Shown: one piece after another, positions 27,001-42,000 of the stretch | How the letters are laid out: every line of letters starts with the position of its first letter | How positions within the stretch are numbered: the first letter of the stretch is position 1 | Assembly: GCA_036583965.1 (NCBI GenBank) | Contig: JAZBQD010000015.1 | Location: 26,138,310 to 26,202,309, forward strand | Source: Prunella strophiata | Taxonomy: Eukaryota; Chordata; Aves; Passeriformes; Prunellidae | Direction: 5' to 3' | DNA: 64,000 bases | Made by a program: the position numbers and the translations under genes | The notes under the pieces: model-generated | What the model was told of the DNA's origin: nothing | Database searches by the model: none | The model's input: the letters and a program-made list of their open reading frames with translations, nothing else

Positions 27001-30000
27001 CTTCACTGCACTGACTACAGCTGGAATGAGGATCAGTTCAGCAGAGTTCTCAAATAGTGATTATAACTCTAGTCTGCTGAACTGTGTTCTCACCTTCTGC
27101 ACTGACAGAAAGAATTTTGGATCCAACTCAAGTAGTCCATGGACATAGCTGTGGCAAGTTTCATAGGCCCCTCAGCTGCCAGTGATGCTGCTAAGATCCA
27201 ATGAACCCATCTGCTTTGTCATCACTATTGTCAATGCCATCAGGACTGGTTTGCTTTGTGTAATTCCTACACCAACAAATCCTTTTCCTTGTCCCAGTTT
27301 TGGGGCATGTATTGTTCCTGTCTGTTGTACTGTAGAAATATGTTGGTTACCATCTCATTTCATTTCAGAGATTATTGCACTTAAACATTACACCTGATAT
27401 TAATACATTCAAATGAGGTATTTTATGAGATTTAAAAACAAGATGAATTTCAAAAGGAGGTTCAAATATCACTTTCATTTTTTCATGTACCTGTGAAATA
27501 AAACAAAACTTAAAAGTTTGAAAGTTCTACTAAAATATTTTTGAGAAGCTGACCTTCACAAAGCTTATTCTTATATTTACCTTTCTTTTCACTTATGGAA
27601 GATTCCTTTGTGGTTTGATTTGGGTTTTTTTTGTTTTGTTTTCATTTTTTATATTTTTTAAAAATTCTTTTGGCTCAAGAAAAGACTGAATTTCCACAAG
27701 ATGAAGAAATTTCTTTTCCAGTTTCTGAATCTCTGCCTTCTTCTTCTAATTTCATTTTTTTAAAAAATGAGCCTTCATTTGGTTATGATGTTTAACTTTT
27801 TCTAATATTTATAAGCTTTAAAATAATTGTTTTAAATGAATTATTTTCCATATTATATCCTTTGCTTTTTGGATTCATAATTCAACAGTTTTTTTCTGTA
27901 TCTCCTATACTACTTGCAGTGAGCATTGGGAGATGGGTATATATAATATAGCCAGTATATAATAATATAGACAATTCTGAATCAAGTAATGAGTTTGTAT
28001 GCAACAATACTGTTGTATGTATATGGATTTCAAAGGAATGGCAACAAATTTAGAACTCATTTTCACCCACACAAAGTTTTTCAAGGGACAGAGTTTCACA
28101 CTATTATGAAAAAGTTCGAAGGACAAGTTGTGAAGGGGATGTGTATGTCCCCAAGCTAGACCAGCTTTGAAGGATGTGATGTTTATTTACATGTCAAAAA
28201 CAGGATAGGTGTTCATTTAGAAGGTCTTAGACACACAGAGCAAGATCTCACTGGTCCTGTAAAATGTATGTAGTAGCAGAGCTAGCTACTCTGCCCTGTC
28301 AGAGAGTATTTTAGCATCACATTGGTTAAGAACCACAACTGTGTGTTGCTGCTTGTGTCTTTGCTTCCTGGCCAAAGGCCCACTCAGACTGTCAGTATTA
28401 AAACACTTGCAGAATGCAAACTGCAGAATCTAAATATTACAAAGTGAATCTATTTTCTAATTCATACTTCAGCAAACACTGACTCCCGGTTTTACTCACT
28501 GACAAATGGAGAGCAGAGGTAGTTATACAGAAGAGTACAAGCAGGAGCTAAAAGACCTTTAAAACCCCAGTCTTTTTGTACAAATTACTGCATTTAACTT
28601 TAATGTGGCAATCTTGCTTTGGTCTGAGATTGGTATAACCACGCTTTAAACAATAAGGCAATTAACTAGATAATATCAAACTAAGCTTCTGCAGCAAGGG
28701 GGATTCTCTTTTCAAATTAGCTTAAGTTTGTAGGAATAGAGCTCTCCTGAGTTACTTACATCTTCTCACTGTGATGTATTCAAATGTCTGGTGAAATATA
28801 ACACAGCAAAGGTTTCTGGAATCTTCACTCAAACCTCAGCAATCCACTTTCATGGATTCAAACTTGAACAGGAGACCTAGCATGGACAATATTGCAACAT
28901 TCCTGGGTCACAACAGCTCTCTGCTATTCTCTGTAGCTTGCAATCCTAAACAGAGCTGTCCTGGAAGCACACCAGCTTTGAAACAGAGAAATAGCTTTCA
29001 TTTGTGAGCATCATAAAGAAGAAGAGTACACTTAGGTAGATTATCTAATGGCATGGAAAGGCCAAGGAGGGCATAAAAAGGCACCTGAAGAAGCAGCAAA
29101 GGAGTGCTTAATGAAGTAACCACAGAGATATGAGCTCCCATCACCTTTGTTTATAGACCCAACCTTGTTATATCTTATTAAATTCTCATAAAACTACTTA
29201 CTCAGTCACTTCTATACTGCATACTGCATTGAATTCTAGCTGCAGCAGATAAACTCATTAACTACCAGCCTGTGTTTAGGCAAGTCCTGCACTTTCTGCA
29301 CTTTTCCTGCTTATTTATCCCCTGCTTGTATGAATATTTCAATAGAGATCTAAATCCAGGAGACATTTCTTTTGATCCCCATGCACTGAACAGAGGATAT
29401 ACAATGAGATCATTATTTTTTTAACAGAAAGCTGCTTGGTACTTAGGTAGTTCATCATTGGTATTCTTCAAAGCACTGGCCACAAGCATAAGAACTGGGA
29501 TTTGGAATGATATAACTCCTGCTGCAAGAGACTAAATCATACTATTTAGAGGATCTACTGCAGGTTTTATACTACAGGTCTTGTAAAGCAGTTCATTTCT
29601 GACCTCAGACATTTCTTGGCTTTGGTTCACAAGTTTAGAGCCTATCTTGGATAGAGTTTGGGAAACACATTATTTTTTACCCTGTACCCTCATTAATACA
29701 GCTTCAAGGTTTCTGGAATATTCAAAGCCATTTAAAGAAGTGGACTATAAACTCCTCAGGGAACCATAATTTAAAAATTACCCCATGTCAAATATTCTTG
29801 GGAAGATATTTATTTGACCTTGGACAGATGTGAGAGATGGGTAACTGCCAGCTATTTTTTTCATAGACTCAATACAGGTGGGGAACTACTTAGCATATGC
29901 TTAACATTAACATTGTTAATCCAAAAAAGTAATGGGTTCTGTATTAAAAATAAATAAAAAATAAATAAAAAAAAAAAAAAAAAAAAGGAAAAATGTAAGT

Positions 30001-33000
30001 TGTTTTACAGGAATCTGTTGACTTTTGTAGGGTCATTCGAACTACTGGATACTTGCTGTTTATCTTGCACATTAATGCATGCCTGTATTATTGGGCTTCA
30101 GACTATGAAGGAATTGGCAGCACTAGATGGGTGTATGATGGCGAAGGAAACATGTAAGTCCTTTTCTTTTGCAAGAGATTTTTTTTATTTTGTTCATTCC
30201 TGCCTCCCCATCCTTCTCCCACGCCACTGCTTACTTTTGAAGTGCTTGGATAGCAAACTTTTAGCATCATGACTGCTGATTAGCAGCTCTCAATACTAAC
30301 ACATATTTGGAGGGCAGGTGCAATGAATAATCAGTTCACTGCTTTCAGCTTTTATAGGTTTATGAGTCAGTGCTAAGTGCTAGCTTAATTAAACATTTAG
30401 AAAGCAACAAGGGTCATAAATTAAACTTACTGATTGCATATGCACATGGGAACTGTTAGAAGGATTGTATAGCAATCCCTCAAAGGAAACACAGGGATAA
30501 TTTTGGAGCTTTTTTTGCTGCTACACAGCATTGTGTCTTCAAAGTGCAACATTTTAGTCCCTCCACACCATGCTGATTGGTCTGAAAAAATTCCAGCAGC
30601 TCCCTCTGATCTTTTGAGAAGGTCAAGCTTAAACATGTGGCAGAGTGTCTTCAGAGGAAAGAACTGGATTTTGGCACAATTTTCCACAAACTCCTTGTAA
30701 AAGCAAAAAGGATCATTTATTAAAATGATGGGAGGAAGTAAGGGGAAAAAGCAAAGTCATAATATATTCTGTGTGTAGTTTTGTAAAGATATATCTAGTA
30801 GGTTCAGTTATATGAACATTCATTTCTTTCAAAATCTATAATATAGTTAAGCCACAGAAGCTCAATTGGTTCTTTGATTACATTCCTTGCAAAACCACAT
30901 ACAGTATCCTACTGCTGTCATAAATTGCCTTCTTAACAACTTTTCATCCTTCCCTTGGACATGTGCTCCTGTTTGTAGTTTTGTCAGTCTTCACAAATTT
31001 GGTGTCAAGTCACTACCTCAAAGAGCAAAACACACGTTGTGTAAACCAGCACTGATTTTTTTTATACATGGGGTTATCTCTTAAAAAAAAAAAAAAAAAA
31101 AAAAGACATATCTGGAGTTTCCCCACACCATTCAAATACACAGCTTGAGTAGTGCAGTCAGACATGTGCAAGCAGGGTCATGGAGATTAGTGGAATCACT
31201 TATGTAAGTGAATTTATAGATGGTTGTTTATTTGCAGGATTGAGGTTTCCAGAAATCTGACAAGAAAAATGCAGAAGCAATTTCCATTATAGCTATTTTT
31301 TTAAAATATGATTCTTGGGAATACTTGCCTCATACCCAAAAGTAAGGTGCATAAAATAAGAAACTGTAAACTCTGAAAGTAGAGCGTTTATTCAGTCTTG
31401 AAGTTTTTAATGCTTCTTCAGAACAGTCTAAGAGAACAGGCAAGAAAGAATTACCTGTTTTTCACAGACAAAAATATTTCCTATTTTTCTCAGAAAAGCA
31501 ATTGGTAGAAATCATTTACTGGCTTTAACACAAACAATGCTTTGTGCATTCACAGTGGCCAGTTTTTTTCATTTTTTGTGCTACTTTTTCCATGAGGAGA
31601 CAAAAAAAGTTCTCAAATGAAGTCACACTGTAATCACATGGAATTTAGAGCAGATTTGCTTTATAAACAGTGATAATAAAATGATAACTCAAGTTCTGCA
31701 TTAAACTGAGATTCTTAAATAAAATTCATGTTTGCATATCCAACTAGCCAAATACAAGAAAAACATTGATCAGTTGGAATGAGTCCAGAGGAGGCCACTA
31801 AGTTAATCAGAAGGCTGGAGCACCTCTTCTGTGAAGACAGGTTGGGAAAGATGGGACTGTTCAGCCTGGAGAAGAGAAGGCATGAGGAGAACTTACAGCA
31901 CTTAAGAACTTAGAACTTAAGGGGAGCCTACAATCTCCCTAATTCCTGAGGAAAATGGACAAATCTTTTTTTTCAGGGATTCAACGTAATGTCATTGCTC
32001 TGAATTGTTCCAAGGAAGTATCTCTCTTTCATTAGTGTTCACAGAGAAACCAAAATTAGGGAGCTGAAATTCTCATGCAAACCCTCCAGGTCAGCAGCAA
32101 ATTTAGGCAAAACAAATAGTTTTACTTTGCTCATGGTGTACTTCAGCTGTTTGCAAGTCATCCACAAGAAGTCTGCAAAATTCTTTGGCAAATTTAAGAC
32201 ATCTATTTGCATCCCAATTATGTTTCTCTGTAGTGTGCTGCCTTCCTGTTCTGGACACAGACTTAGTGGATATCTGTAAGTCCCAGAAAATGGTCACTGT
32301 ATGTTTCTAGAACAAATCCACTCCTTTGGTATGCATTGCCCAATGCACAGTGAGACTGACAAATCTTGAAATGTGTCTCATGGGTTTCAGCTGTGCATTG
32401 CTCTTGCAATAGGTCTGATGTGTCACGATCCAGTGCTTGCTATGCAAGGATAGTTCTGTGCCTCCAGGCAAGCTCTGAATGCACAGCCCAGCTCATGTGT
32501 CAGACTTTCTGACCTGCTACCCACAGCCATACTTTTTTAAGTAAAAGCTTTATAGTTTGCTCTGCTGTGTCTGAGGTCATCAGACCCACAGGCACCTGAT
32601 GAACACATCACTCTAGGAGAGGTACCAAGTAGGAAGTCATTAGTTTGTAAAGGCTGCTGTTTTACTCTGCTTAAACTCATCCTAGCAGTGATCTGAGAGA
32701 AGTCAAACACAATAGTCCTGAAACAATGCTTCCCTGGGCTGCAATGAATATGTGAATACCACCTCAGAAGCTGAGAGACACATGCACAAAGACTTGATTT
32801 ACCTGCACTAACCAAAACCATGAAAGAAGTTTAGTGCATTCTGAAATGGACTTTTCTGAAAAAGATATTTCTATTGACATAATATCACAAGGTATCTTAT
32901 TTGCAGTGTTTCTGAATGTTTTCATACCTAGGATTTTTTTTTAAGGAAAAATCAAGTACTTTGATTGCCTGAAGGATAAACATACTCTCTATGATGTGCA

Positions 33001-36000
33001 GAGGAAAAAATCCCTTTCTTGTCTCATGACTGTTTTACTTCCACAGTAATTTTATAACAGGCTGGTAAGCTATATAGTGAACAGTGATAGTTTCCAGACA
33101 CATGCTGGTAGGAAGCAGAGCTGCTAATACTGTTGAAATGGGAGTTGTTTTTTCTGGCTTTCCTCAAACAGAATTTACAATCTCATTTCCCCCCTTCTCA
33201 GGGAAGAAAAAAAAACTGCTCTGCATTTCAATTGTGCAACTTCATTTCAGATTAAAATAAAAACAAAAATGTATAAATGGAGAAAACCTGTTCCAAAGTG
33301 ATAGAGAATATCATGTACCTTGCCAACAGAAAGTTTCTTTTGAAGTAAAATCACAGAAGAATACAGTATATTAACTAAATCTTAAGAAAGGGTAAAAAGA
33401 TACAAAAAAACCCCTCACACTTTGGACATACAACACTGCAAAGCAGAATGTGACCCCTAAATTCTTCTGAGGAGCTGCTTTCATACTTTGTAGACATTAC
33501 CAGAATAAAGATTATATCATTATATGTCATGGTGGAGTTTGCAAACTTGGCATGCAGAGCCATTGAGGGTGAGTGATTTGCTTAATTACTTTTTTTTCCT
33601 AAAGTAAGTACCAAAGAAGTACTGTAATTTCTTTACTTTTGTATTACCCAATTATACACATCGCAAGCACCACAGCATTCTCAGTTATGGCAAATCAATA
33701 TATTAATATGCTTTACATAATTCCCCTCAGCCAAGCTGGAAGCATCATTTTATGCTTAAATCTGTAATTCTTCCAAAACTGACCTCAGTCCTTTTCTTAC
33801 TATTTGTTTATGCTACAGAAGTCTAAGAAAAAGCTGTCACTTATGCATACTTTGCTGGAAACATGCATATGTGATTTTTTTTAATCCCAAGTGAAAATCC
33901 AGGAGTTCAGTTTGCATCCCTAACAAGGAAAAATGTTAAGATGGAAAATATGCAATGAATTTTTCATTTAAGGACTCTGAATGAAAGTGGCCAGTTCTGA
34001 CTGTTAACATCTAAAACTAGAAAACTATGGCAGAAGTGATGATTGTTACTGCATTTTCTTAATCTGCAACAAAGGAAAAAGGGACTTTGTAATGAAAAGC
34101 AGATATTAATTGCTTGGTAAAGCCTTATATTTTGGGTGAAAAACTTGAAAACACTTTTGAGTGATTTAAGAAAAAGCAAACCTCATTGCAATTGATTTTT
34201 ATTGTGTTTATTTTCTCATATTTGCACAAAACCGTCCCTGCAGCTGTATTATTACATGAACCTCTTATTATAATGGAGTTCATATCTTAAAAAGAGAGGA
34301 GTCTGAAATACCAATGTATTGCCTTAGTATATATAATTAAAATTATATATATTAAATTCACAACCCTTTATAATTGCCTAATGTCTGCAAGCAGACCAGG
34401 TGTCCTTAGGTTCAGAGCAGGAACGAGAAGATGCACATGAGACTTTCTATTTCAAAACAAACTTATCTCCAAAAGTATTTCTTCTGTGTCTTAGTGCTGG
34501 GGGTGGTTGTTTGGGGTTTTTTTAAATTATTATTTAAAATGCAATAAAATTCAACACACATAGGGAATCATCATTGCTTCAGAAGCAGTAGTCACAACTG
34601 AAGTAATAGAAAATGCCACTTTATAATTAAGGGAAATGAAGTTCCATTCCTAATCATCAGCAAAAATGAAGTCTGACTGTACAGAAACTTGGGAAGCCAA
34701 ATTCTAATTAATAGTAGGCTTTTAAAAATATAAATTTTAAAATTGTTTGCTCAGAAAAGAAGGAAACAATAGCATTCTCACAGCAATGATCTGAACTAGT
34801 TATTTCCCACTGCAATGCTGCATTGCTTGTGGCACCATGTTCTAGAAAGTGATTTGAACCAGAATTTTAGAGATGCCAAGGCACTTTTTAAAAGCATTCT
34901 GTCCAGGTCCTTTGCTGCTTTCATACACTTGTATTAGAAATACATGACTTGAAGGCAAAAGGCTCTGTAGTGAAAAAGGCAAGAAAGATTTTCAGGTGAC
35001 AGAAGGAGCTGTGGTGACCAGCAGCTAGGAGATATTAACAGAGAAGCCAAACTTTCAGTGCTGAATTAGTGGTTTGGAGAAGCTGAATTAACACACAGCT
35101 TGTGGAAATATGTAGCTTTTTTTGTCATAACCCAGAAGGTAGAGCCAATGAAGGGTGCTCAGAAGCAGAGTGGGAGGAAGACCAACACAGCAAAAGGAGT
35201 AAAAATGGACAAGAGAAGAACAATATTGCATTTGTCATTCCCACCATAAGGCTTTGCACTGGTGTCATCACACTAAAGCCATGAAGGGAACCTTCAAGTG
35301 TTTGAGCATTTATTATGCTGCTACAGAGAGACTCTGGGAAGTCTCCCAAGACTTTTACACTGCTTTTGACCATCTTCACTGGTAGCATTCTGACACTGCA
35401 ATGTCCATCTTGGCACTTTTGTGCACAAGTCTTCTTCAATGCTACCTAGAATTACTAGAGAACTGTAAATTATAGCTGCATGTCCCATACATTCTTATTT
35501 TGCTGTGAGTGAGGATATTCAACTCTACCTGACCTATGTAATTGTACCATTTATAAGTTCACAACCCTTTATAAAATGATGGAAGTCTTTTGGACTGAAA
35601 AGAATCACTGAAAGGCCCAGCTCAGGCAGGCACATGCTTAACTTCAAACACATAAGTAGCTACAGTCTAACAAAAATGCTGTTTGTATCCACAGGTACCT
35701 GAGGTGTTACTACTGGGCAGTTCGTAGTTTAATCACCATCGGTGGCCTTGCAGAACCACAAACACTGTTTGAGATAATTTTTCAACTGCTGAATTATTTC
35801 ATGGGTGTCTTTGTCTTCTCCAGCTTAATTGGTCAGGTACATAAAAAATCAATAACTACTTAGATTCAAATTACTGTAACGTAGTGATAATATATTCAGT
35901 TTAATGGACTTTAGTTCTGGGAAAAAGTTTAGTTTCTGTCCTCTATTTTAATGTCAAACATACTTATTTTTCTCATAAATACACGTGTTTAATCAGTTCC

Positions 36001-39000
36001 CTGTTTTGCAACCCTTTTGCACATAAGCTGATTAAAAGCCAAGACTCTGCAGGACAGACAACCCTTGAAACTATGTATAATTCCTTTTTTTTCCCCTTAG
36101 TCACAGCCAAGGAGACAAATCCTTGACATTCACATTATACTGTTAAATCTGAAATAAAAATTGTGATTGTTGAATAAGTCATGCTCAGTACTACTACTGA
36201 CAAGATTCTGTTAATGGAAATCCCATTATTTTTGTCAAACTAGAGCTCTATCTCTTCCACAAATTGCAATATATTTGTCAATCTCAAAATTAACTGGTTT
36301 CTATTTCTCTTGGTTCCCATTTGGCAGGAGGGAAATAAAAAAGCCCATAGCACAGCAAATCAGTTATATTTCCAAAAGAACATAACTGAAATACTTCTGA
36401 TTTACAACTATCAAACTTTGGCTTTAGATCATAGGTTTTAAAACACATTGCCTACAGAAAAACAAATGCTGAGGTTTCTGGGTGAGGCTGTGCCTTATCA
36501 ATTTCTGTAGAAAACATTCCAGACTTTTTGATTTCTCCTTGCCTGTTATAAAACTAATTATTAAAAAAAAAATTAAATTAAAACTGAAATTTAATTCTTG
36601 TTTTGAATACAGCAATTGAAAAGTTCAATCAGGCAACTAGAGATTGTATATGTCTCTTGTTCTTCAGAACTGTGAGAAGGGGTAACTGTCACTGAAGAGA
36701 ATCTTCCTTATAGGATTTAAAATTCCTCCATAAACCAGAATTACCAAAAATAAAACAATACATACATATAAAATATTTCTTCTGGAAAGCTACTGAATTC
36801 AATTATATAGAATTAAACTTCAGAGTTTTCATATTTATAATTTTTCCCTAAATTGTTGTAACTATCAATGAAAGCCTCATTTCCCCAAGAAGATTCTACA
36901 GATGACTTTTTGTAACCAGTTTAGTCATTTGCAGTCTCAAACTTTAAACCTTAACACACAAGCTGCTTCATTGCAGTTTATTTGTTATAATTCCCTGTTT
37001 ACAAAGAACCCTTAAAATTATTGAGCTTATTCCTGCTTTAGCACACTTGCCTAGAAGTTGTTATTCCCATTGCAATCAATTGCATCTCTGTAATAAAGAG
37101 CAAAATTCAGCCCATGGCACATTAATCCTTGGTAGCTGCCACATGAAGCCATTCCACTAAAATCACATCTGAGTACTTATTCTTTTGAAGAAGGAATATC
37201 TATGAACATTAACTCATCCACTTTCTAAAAACTGAATCACAGTTGAGTTGAAATGTTAAATGATGTTCCTGCGCTAAAAACTTTCAGGTCACCTTTCAGC
37301 TCTCAGAGCTTAGGACTGATCTCTTAACTATTTAAACAGTGGCACAATCTCAGTTCTAGTGATGCCAGATGATGTTATTACAGAAATTCAACCCAGTTTC
37401 CTTTGCTTATGACTTGCATTGCATGTCAAATACAGAGTAACTTTACTATGGATTTTTAAGATTTTTATAATTTTCATCCATGTCCAGAAATAGAAGACAG
37501 AAGAATAAGCTAAAACCCAGAAACAATTCCTCTAAAATCATGTTACAACCAGACAATCAGATTAAATCCGTAATGTTTCTGAAAAAGTGGATGAATCACC
37601 TATTCAAAACATGCAGCCAAATGCATAATTTTTTGCAAGAAAAGTATTATATTATTTCATTTGTTGTGACAAGATAAAATCAAGACTGTTTTTTCTGAAC
37701 TGTGTGGTAACATCAATTGATGTTTGCAGATGAGAGACGTAATTGGAGCAGCAACAGCAGGGCAGAACTACTTTCGTTCCTGTGTGGACAACACTGTCTC
37801 CTACATGAACACCTATTCTATTCCAAAACTGGTGCAAAACCGTGTTCGAACGTGGTATGAATACACATGGGACTCCCAAGGAATGCTGGGTGAGGATTCC
37901 CAGTTCCAGTTACTTAGGCATGTCTGAGTGAGAGGGGCTGTACAGATACAGATATAGAGTGAAATTCACATTTCTCCTTTTCTGAATCGCATGTGGGAAG
38001 TCAGAGGAAGCTTCTCAACTTACTTTGGAAAATAAAGAAACTACAAAGCAATATGATTCTTACTACTTCACCAATTCTAATTCACTAATACAATGTTTTG
38101 GTAATAATTTTAGAGCAAGGTTGTTAAGCATCTTAGTAAGCATATTAGCTGCTTCCTTACTTGAACTCATAAGTGTTAGAATAACTCCATTAAGTTTTTT
38201 TTTTGCTCATTTTTGTGGACATTCCTTAATTTGTATTTTTTTTTTTTTTCTTCAGATGAATCAGAATTACTGGAGCAGATGCCAACCAAAATGCACTTAG
38301 CTGTTGCAATTGATGTGAACTTTGCCATTGTCAACAAAGTGGACTTATTCAAAGCAAGTAGTTTTACAGGAGAATACAGAAATGTGTATTTCTGTATTCC
38401 ATACAGAAACCTTGTTTAGTGCATCTTACAACACTTAAGTACATGTTTGTTAGTACGCAAGGCAAAATAAGTCAAAGAAATATCTCAGTGAATGGAGACA
38501 CCAGAACAAACCCAAGTGCCTGCATCTGGATTTCTTTTGTGTTGAGGCAGTGATCTTGAAAGAAACAAATGAGATTAGAACAAAGTCCTGTTATGATGAC
38601 ATCCTATAGCTGATGGTATGGTCAGACTGTGAGTGAGTTTGAAGTATAACTAATCTCAACAGTCAGACAGAGAATAATCTATTTTTTGACACAGCCCACC
38701 TTGCTGTGGCCACCCAGATCTGCCTAAGAAATCAGCCATGTTCTGTGTTCTGGCAATGTAATATTGGTGTAGAGAAAGCTGCATCATAGCCAGTTTTTTT
38801 GTGCAAAGGAGCTTTCTCTTTACTTACCATGGTAGTTTTCCAGAGCTACAATTTAAATGTGTACTTAAAATTGGATTTCTGGGACAAGAGCAAGGAGACC
38901 CTGAGTTTTTAGAAGTACACACAGAAAATTTTATTGTTAGGATATTTTCAAGAAATCACGTGATATACCTGTATAAAAATTACATGGCTGTACATTTTTT

Positions 39001-42000
39001 TCTACATCTGCTGAAGACATGGATTCATATGAGCATTTGACAGGATCTGTTGTTTTCCCCTAGATCATTTGAAAAAAATCCCATAAAATCCCCATAAAAG
39101 ACACATAAAGCTCTGAACATAACACTGAGCTTCTTCAGAAAATCTTTTATAGAATATATATATTTTATAAGAAACTCACTTTATAAAAAAATGAAAATAT
39201 GTTCAACCCATAGAGAATGTCATATGTTTTTGAAATAACAACTCTTTCAGTCCTTTCTCAGCTCTAGTAGCTGATCTTTATGATGTTTTGAGTTTGCATT
39301 CCACTTATGGAATCCCTGGGTTATTCCTGTATTGTTGGCTTTTGAAGCACTAATAATCACTTTTAATATTGAATTAGCATAGTCATCAACTCTATTTTAA
39401 CAGGGCTGTGATACCCAGATGATATATGACATGCTGCTAAGGTTGAAATCCATTGTATATTTACCTGGTGACTTTGTCTGCAAAAAGGTGAGCATTCTTG
39501 TCTTATACAAATAAGAATTATTTTATGTGTTTTAGAAAAAGAGTTCACAGTATCGGTCAACAATGTCCTTTAAATAAACTTAATCCTGACTGAATTAGAA
39601 AGCAGTAAAATTAATTAAGCTACTCTGTGTAATAACAACAAATATGCTCTCAAATTTCAATCTAGAACAAGACAATATAGACTTTATTACTTACATTACC
39701 AACCACAAAATTATAGTAATATGAGAAAGTATTTAATGTAAATATGGCTAACCTAATGATACCTCATGAAATTTTAATATTTAAAATGGATCAAACTTAA
39801 TGTTTCTACACTTCTATACATACAAACCCAGCCTACGGGTCTCAGTCTATGATGCTTTGTCTGTGCTTTATTTGTGTACTCAGACACACTTAAGTAGAAT
39901 TATCTAAGAATGTAGAAAATACACTGCATCCCTTAAAGCTCCTTCCAGGAGGGTCAGCTCTGCCTTCACTCACAGCTCTGAGCCATCTCCAGGTTTCCAG
40001 CTAAATGCTGTCACAGTCTCTTAGCAAAGATTGTCTATCTTGTCCTCTAGCTGAGGCTTTTTGGCATAAACCTGGCCAGACAAATAGTTCACAGGTAAAT
40101 AGCTCAGCTTCTGACCAGGGAGCCCAAGTCTCTTTCCAGAGGGCATGTAAACACAGGGCAAAGTCAGATGTAATCAAAGCTTGGGGGGATGAATAATAAT
40201 CTGTACTACTACTGTTCTGACAAGTGACCCACAGGTCACACCACCTACACAAGTGACACAAGTGATGCTTGTCCTTAGCAGTTCTGATCCAATATGCTCA
40301 CTAAGATCCTGCTCCCTCCAAGAGTGAAGCATACAATCCTCCTCCAGAATACTCAGCTAGCTCCACTGACTCCATTGTGCAGAAGTTAAACATTGGTGAA
40401 TACACTGAAGGATCAAGTGTGTCCCTTCAAAGACCAATCCCAGAATTGCTGTTGGCTGAGAAGGGTGGAAGAGTAATTTGGTGTGTTTGCTTATACAATG
40501 CACAGCATGAAAGAATCTTAGACTACAGCTGGGACTCTGAGACAACAGAGAGAATAAAGGACAGCAACAGATTCAAAGTCTTCATACTGCAGTCCAGTGC
40601 AAACAGTTCTTAATAAAGATAGGCCATGAGAAATTGAACTATCAATTTATTAGAGCCTGATCCAGAGATAAAAGGTCTCTCACTTGTATAAGTCTACTAT
40701 GTGACCAACAACCATAGCAATCTTATTAATGCTGCAACATGTAGTAGGGAGTGTTGGAACCACCTTCCCCCTGGATGTATGTTGGTGTCACCCTACTCAC
40801 CAAGGAGGTGCTGCATGCAAGCTTGGAGCACCAAGTGAGGAGACAGGAAGTGCAAGTCCCTCTATTTTCTGTCCTGGCTCTGTTGCTTCTGTTTTTTCAC
40901 TTTAAATTGCCACTTTGCCTCATAATAGCAGTACCCCCTCTGCTCATGAGAGAGTAGAAAGATATTTAAAGAAGAACCTGTAATATTATTCTAATAACAA
41001 AAACTATTGTTAAAACATGGTTTCTTTATGTGTTTATATGCCCAGGGAGAGATTGGCAGAGAGATGTACATCATCAAACAGGGTGAAGTTCAAGTCCTTG
41101 GAGGCCCTGATGGTACCAAAGTCCTGGTTACACTAAGAGCAGGAGCTGTATTTGGAGAGATCAGGTAGGTCCATCACACTTTTTAGTAATTTTTTTTTAG
41201 AACTTGTCAAATAATCAGTGGTTGTTTAACTTCTCTGTGGTAAGTGTGGGGAGGCTAGAAAGTGGGTAGGATCAACAAAGAGGACACTGAGCAAGGAGAT
41301 GCATGTAAATGAAGGAAAATCTAAGTGGAGTATCAGTGATTAATAGGGCAAGATCTGAGACCAGTGTTTTGATCAATGCTCACAGGGATATAGAGACATT
41401 AGCATTTTAAAGATTTTACACATCTCCCTGTTATGCTGTCTGCAATACAGAAGGACCAAATGCATTTTATTGTCTGTATAATAAGTCTAGGTGCCTTTAA
41501 ATGGCAGATGGCAAAGATGAAAATTAATCTCCAACAAAATAGATACAACAATCTAAAATAGCAATTAAAAATAGTTCATTTAAGAGCTGATTAAATTGCT
41601 GAAAAACGGACAACCCAATTTGAAAAAGTATTTATTTAAGAGCATACACGGCAAGAAAAATGTGGCTAGACCAGATTTTTTTTGTCTGAATTTATCTGGA
41701 TGAGAATTTTCTTGCTGGTGGCTACAAATGGTTTTTATATTCTGCATGTACTTTCTATGCAAAATCCGTTAACTCTTGTGTACTAAATTCCCCAGTCAGC
41801 CAATCAAGTGCTAGTTTTTAGGCACTGCATCCCTCTGCTAAGGTTGGCCCAAGGAAAAGTAATAAAATAAGTGTGCTGCTGCATGTGATGAACTGGATCC
41901 TTGGTTTCTTCCAGCTGCCTTCCTGTTATTGTTAATGCTCTTGCTGGTAGCTTTAATCTGCCCTTTGAAAAGCAATAATCAGCTCTGTGCCAGGTTTACA

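Larger units (their letters stand above)
30154..35694 (+). other. CNGB3: CNGB3 intron (5.5 kb) with one CR1 fragment
   Basis: It contains the CR1 piece at 31763-31940, a 22-base A-run at 31083-31104 and an AT inverted repeat at 34328-34351. Open frames at 32537-32821 (-) and 35125-35439 (-) show no recognised domain and are probably chance. Confidence 0.6.

Noticed and set aside
38354..38359. GT at 38358 as the exon's donor
   Set aside because: It adds four bases and gives a stop after joining 39404; GC at 38354 keeps the conserved LFK-GCD junction.
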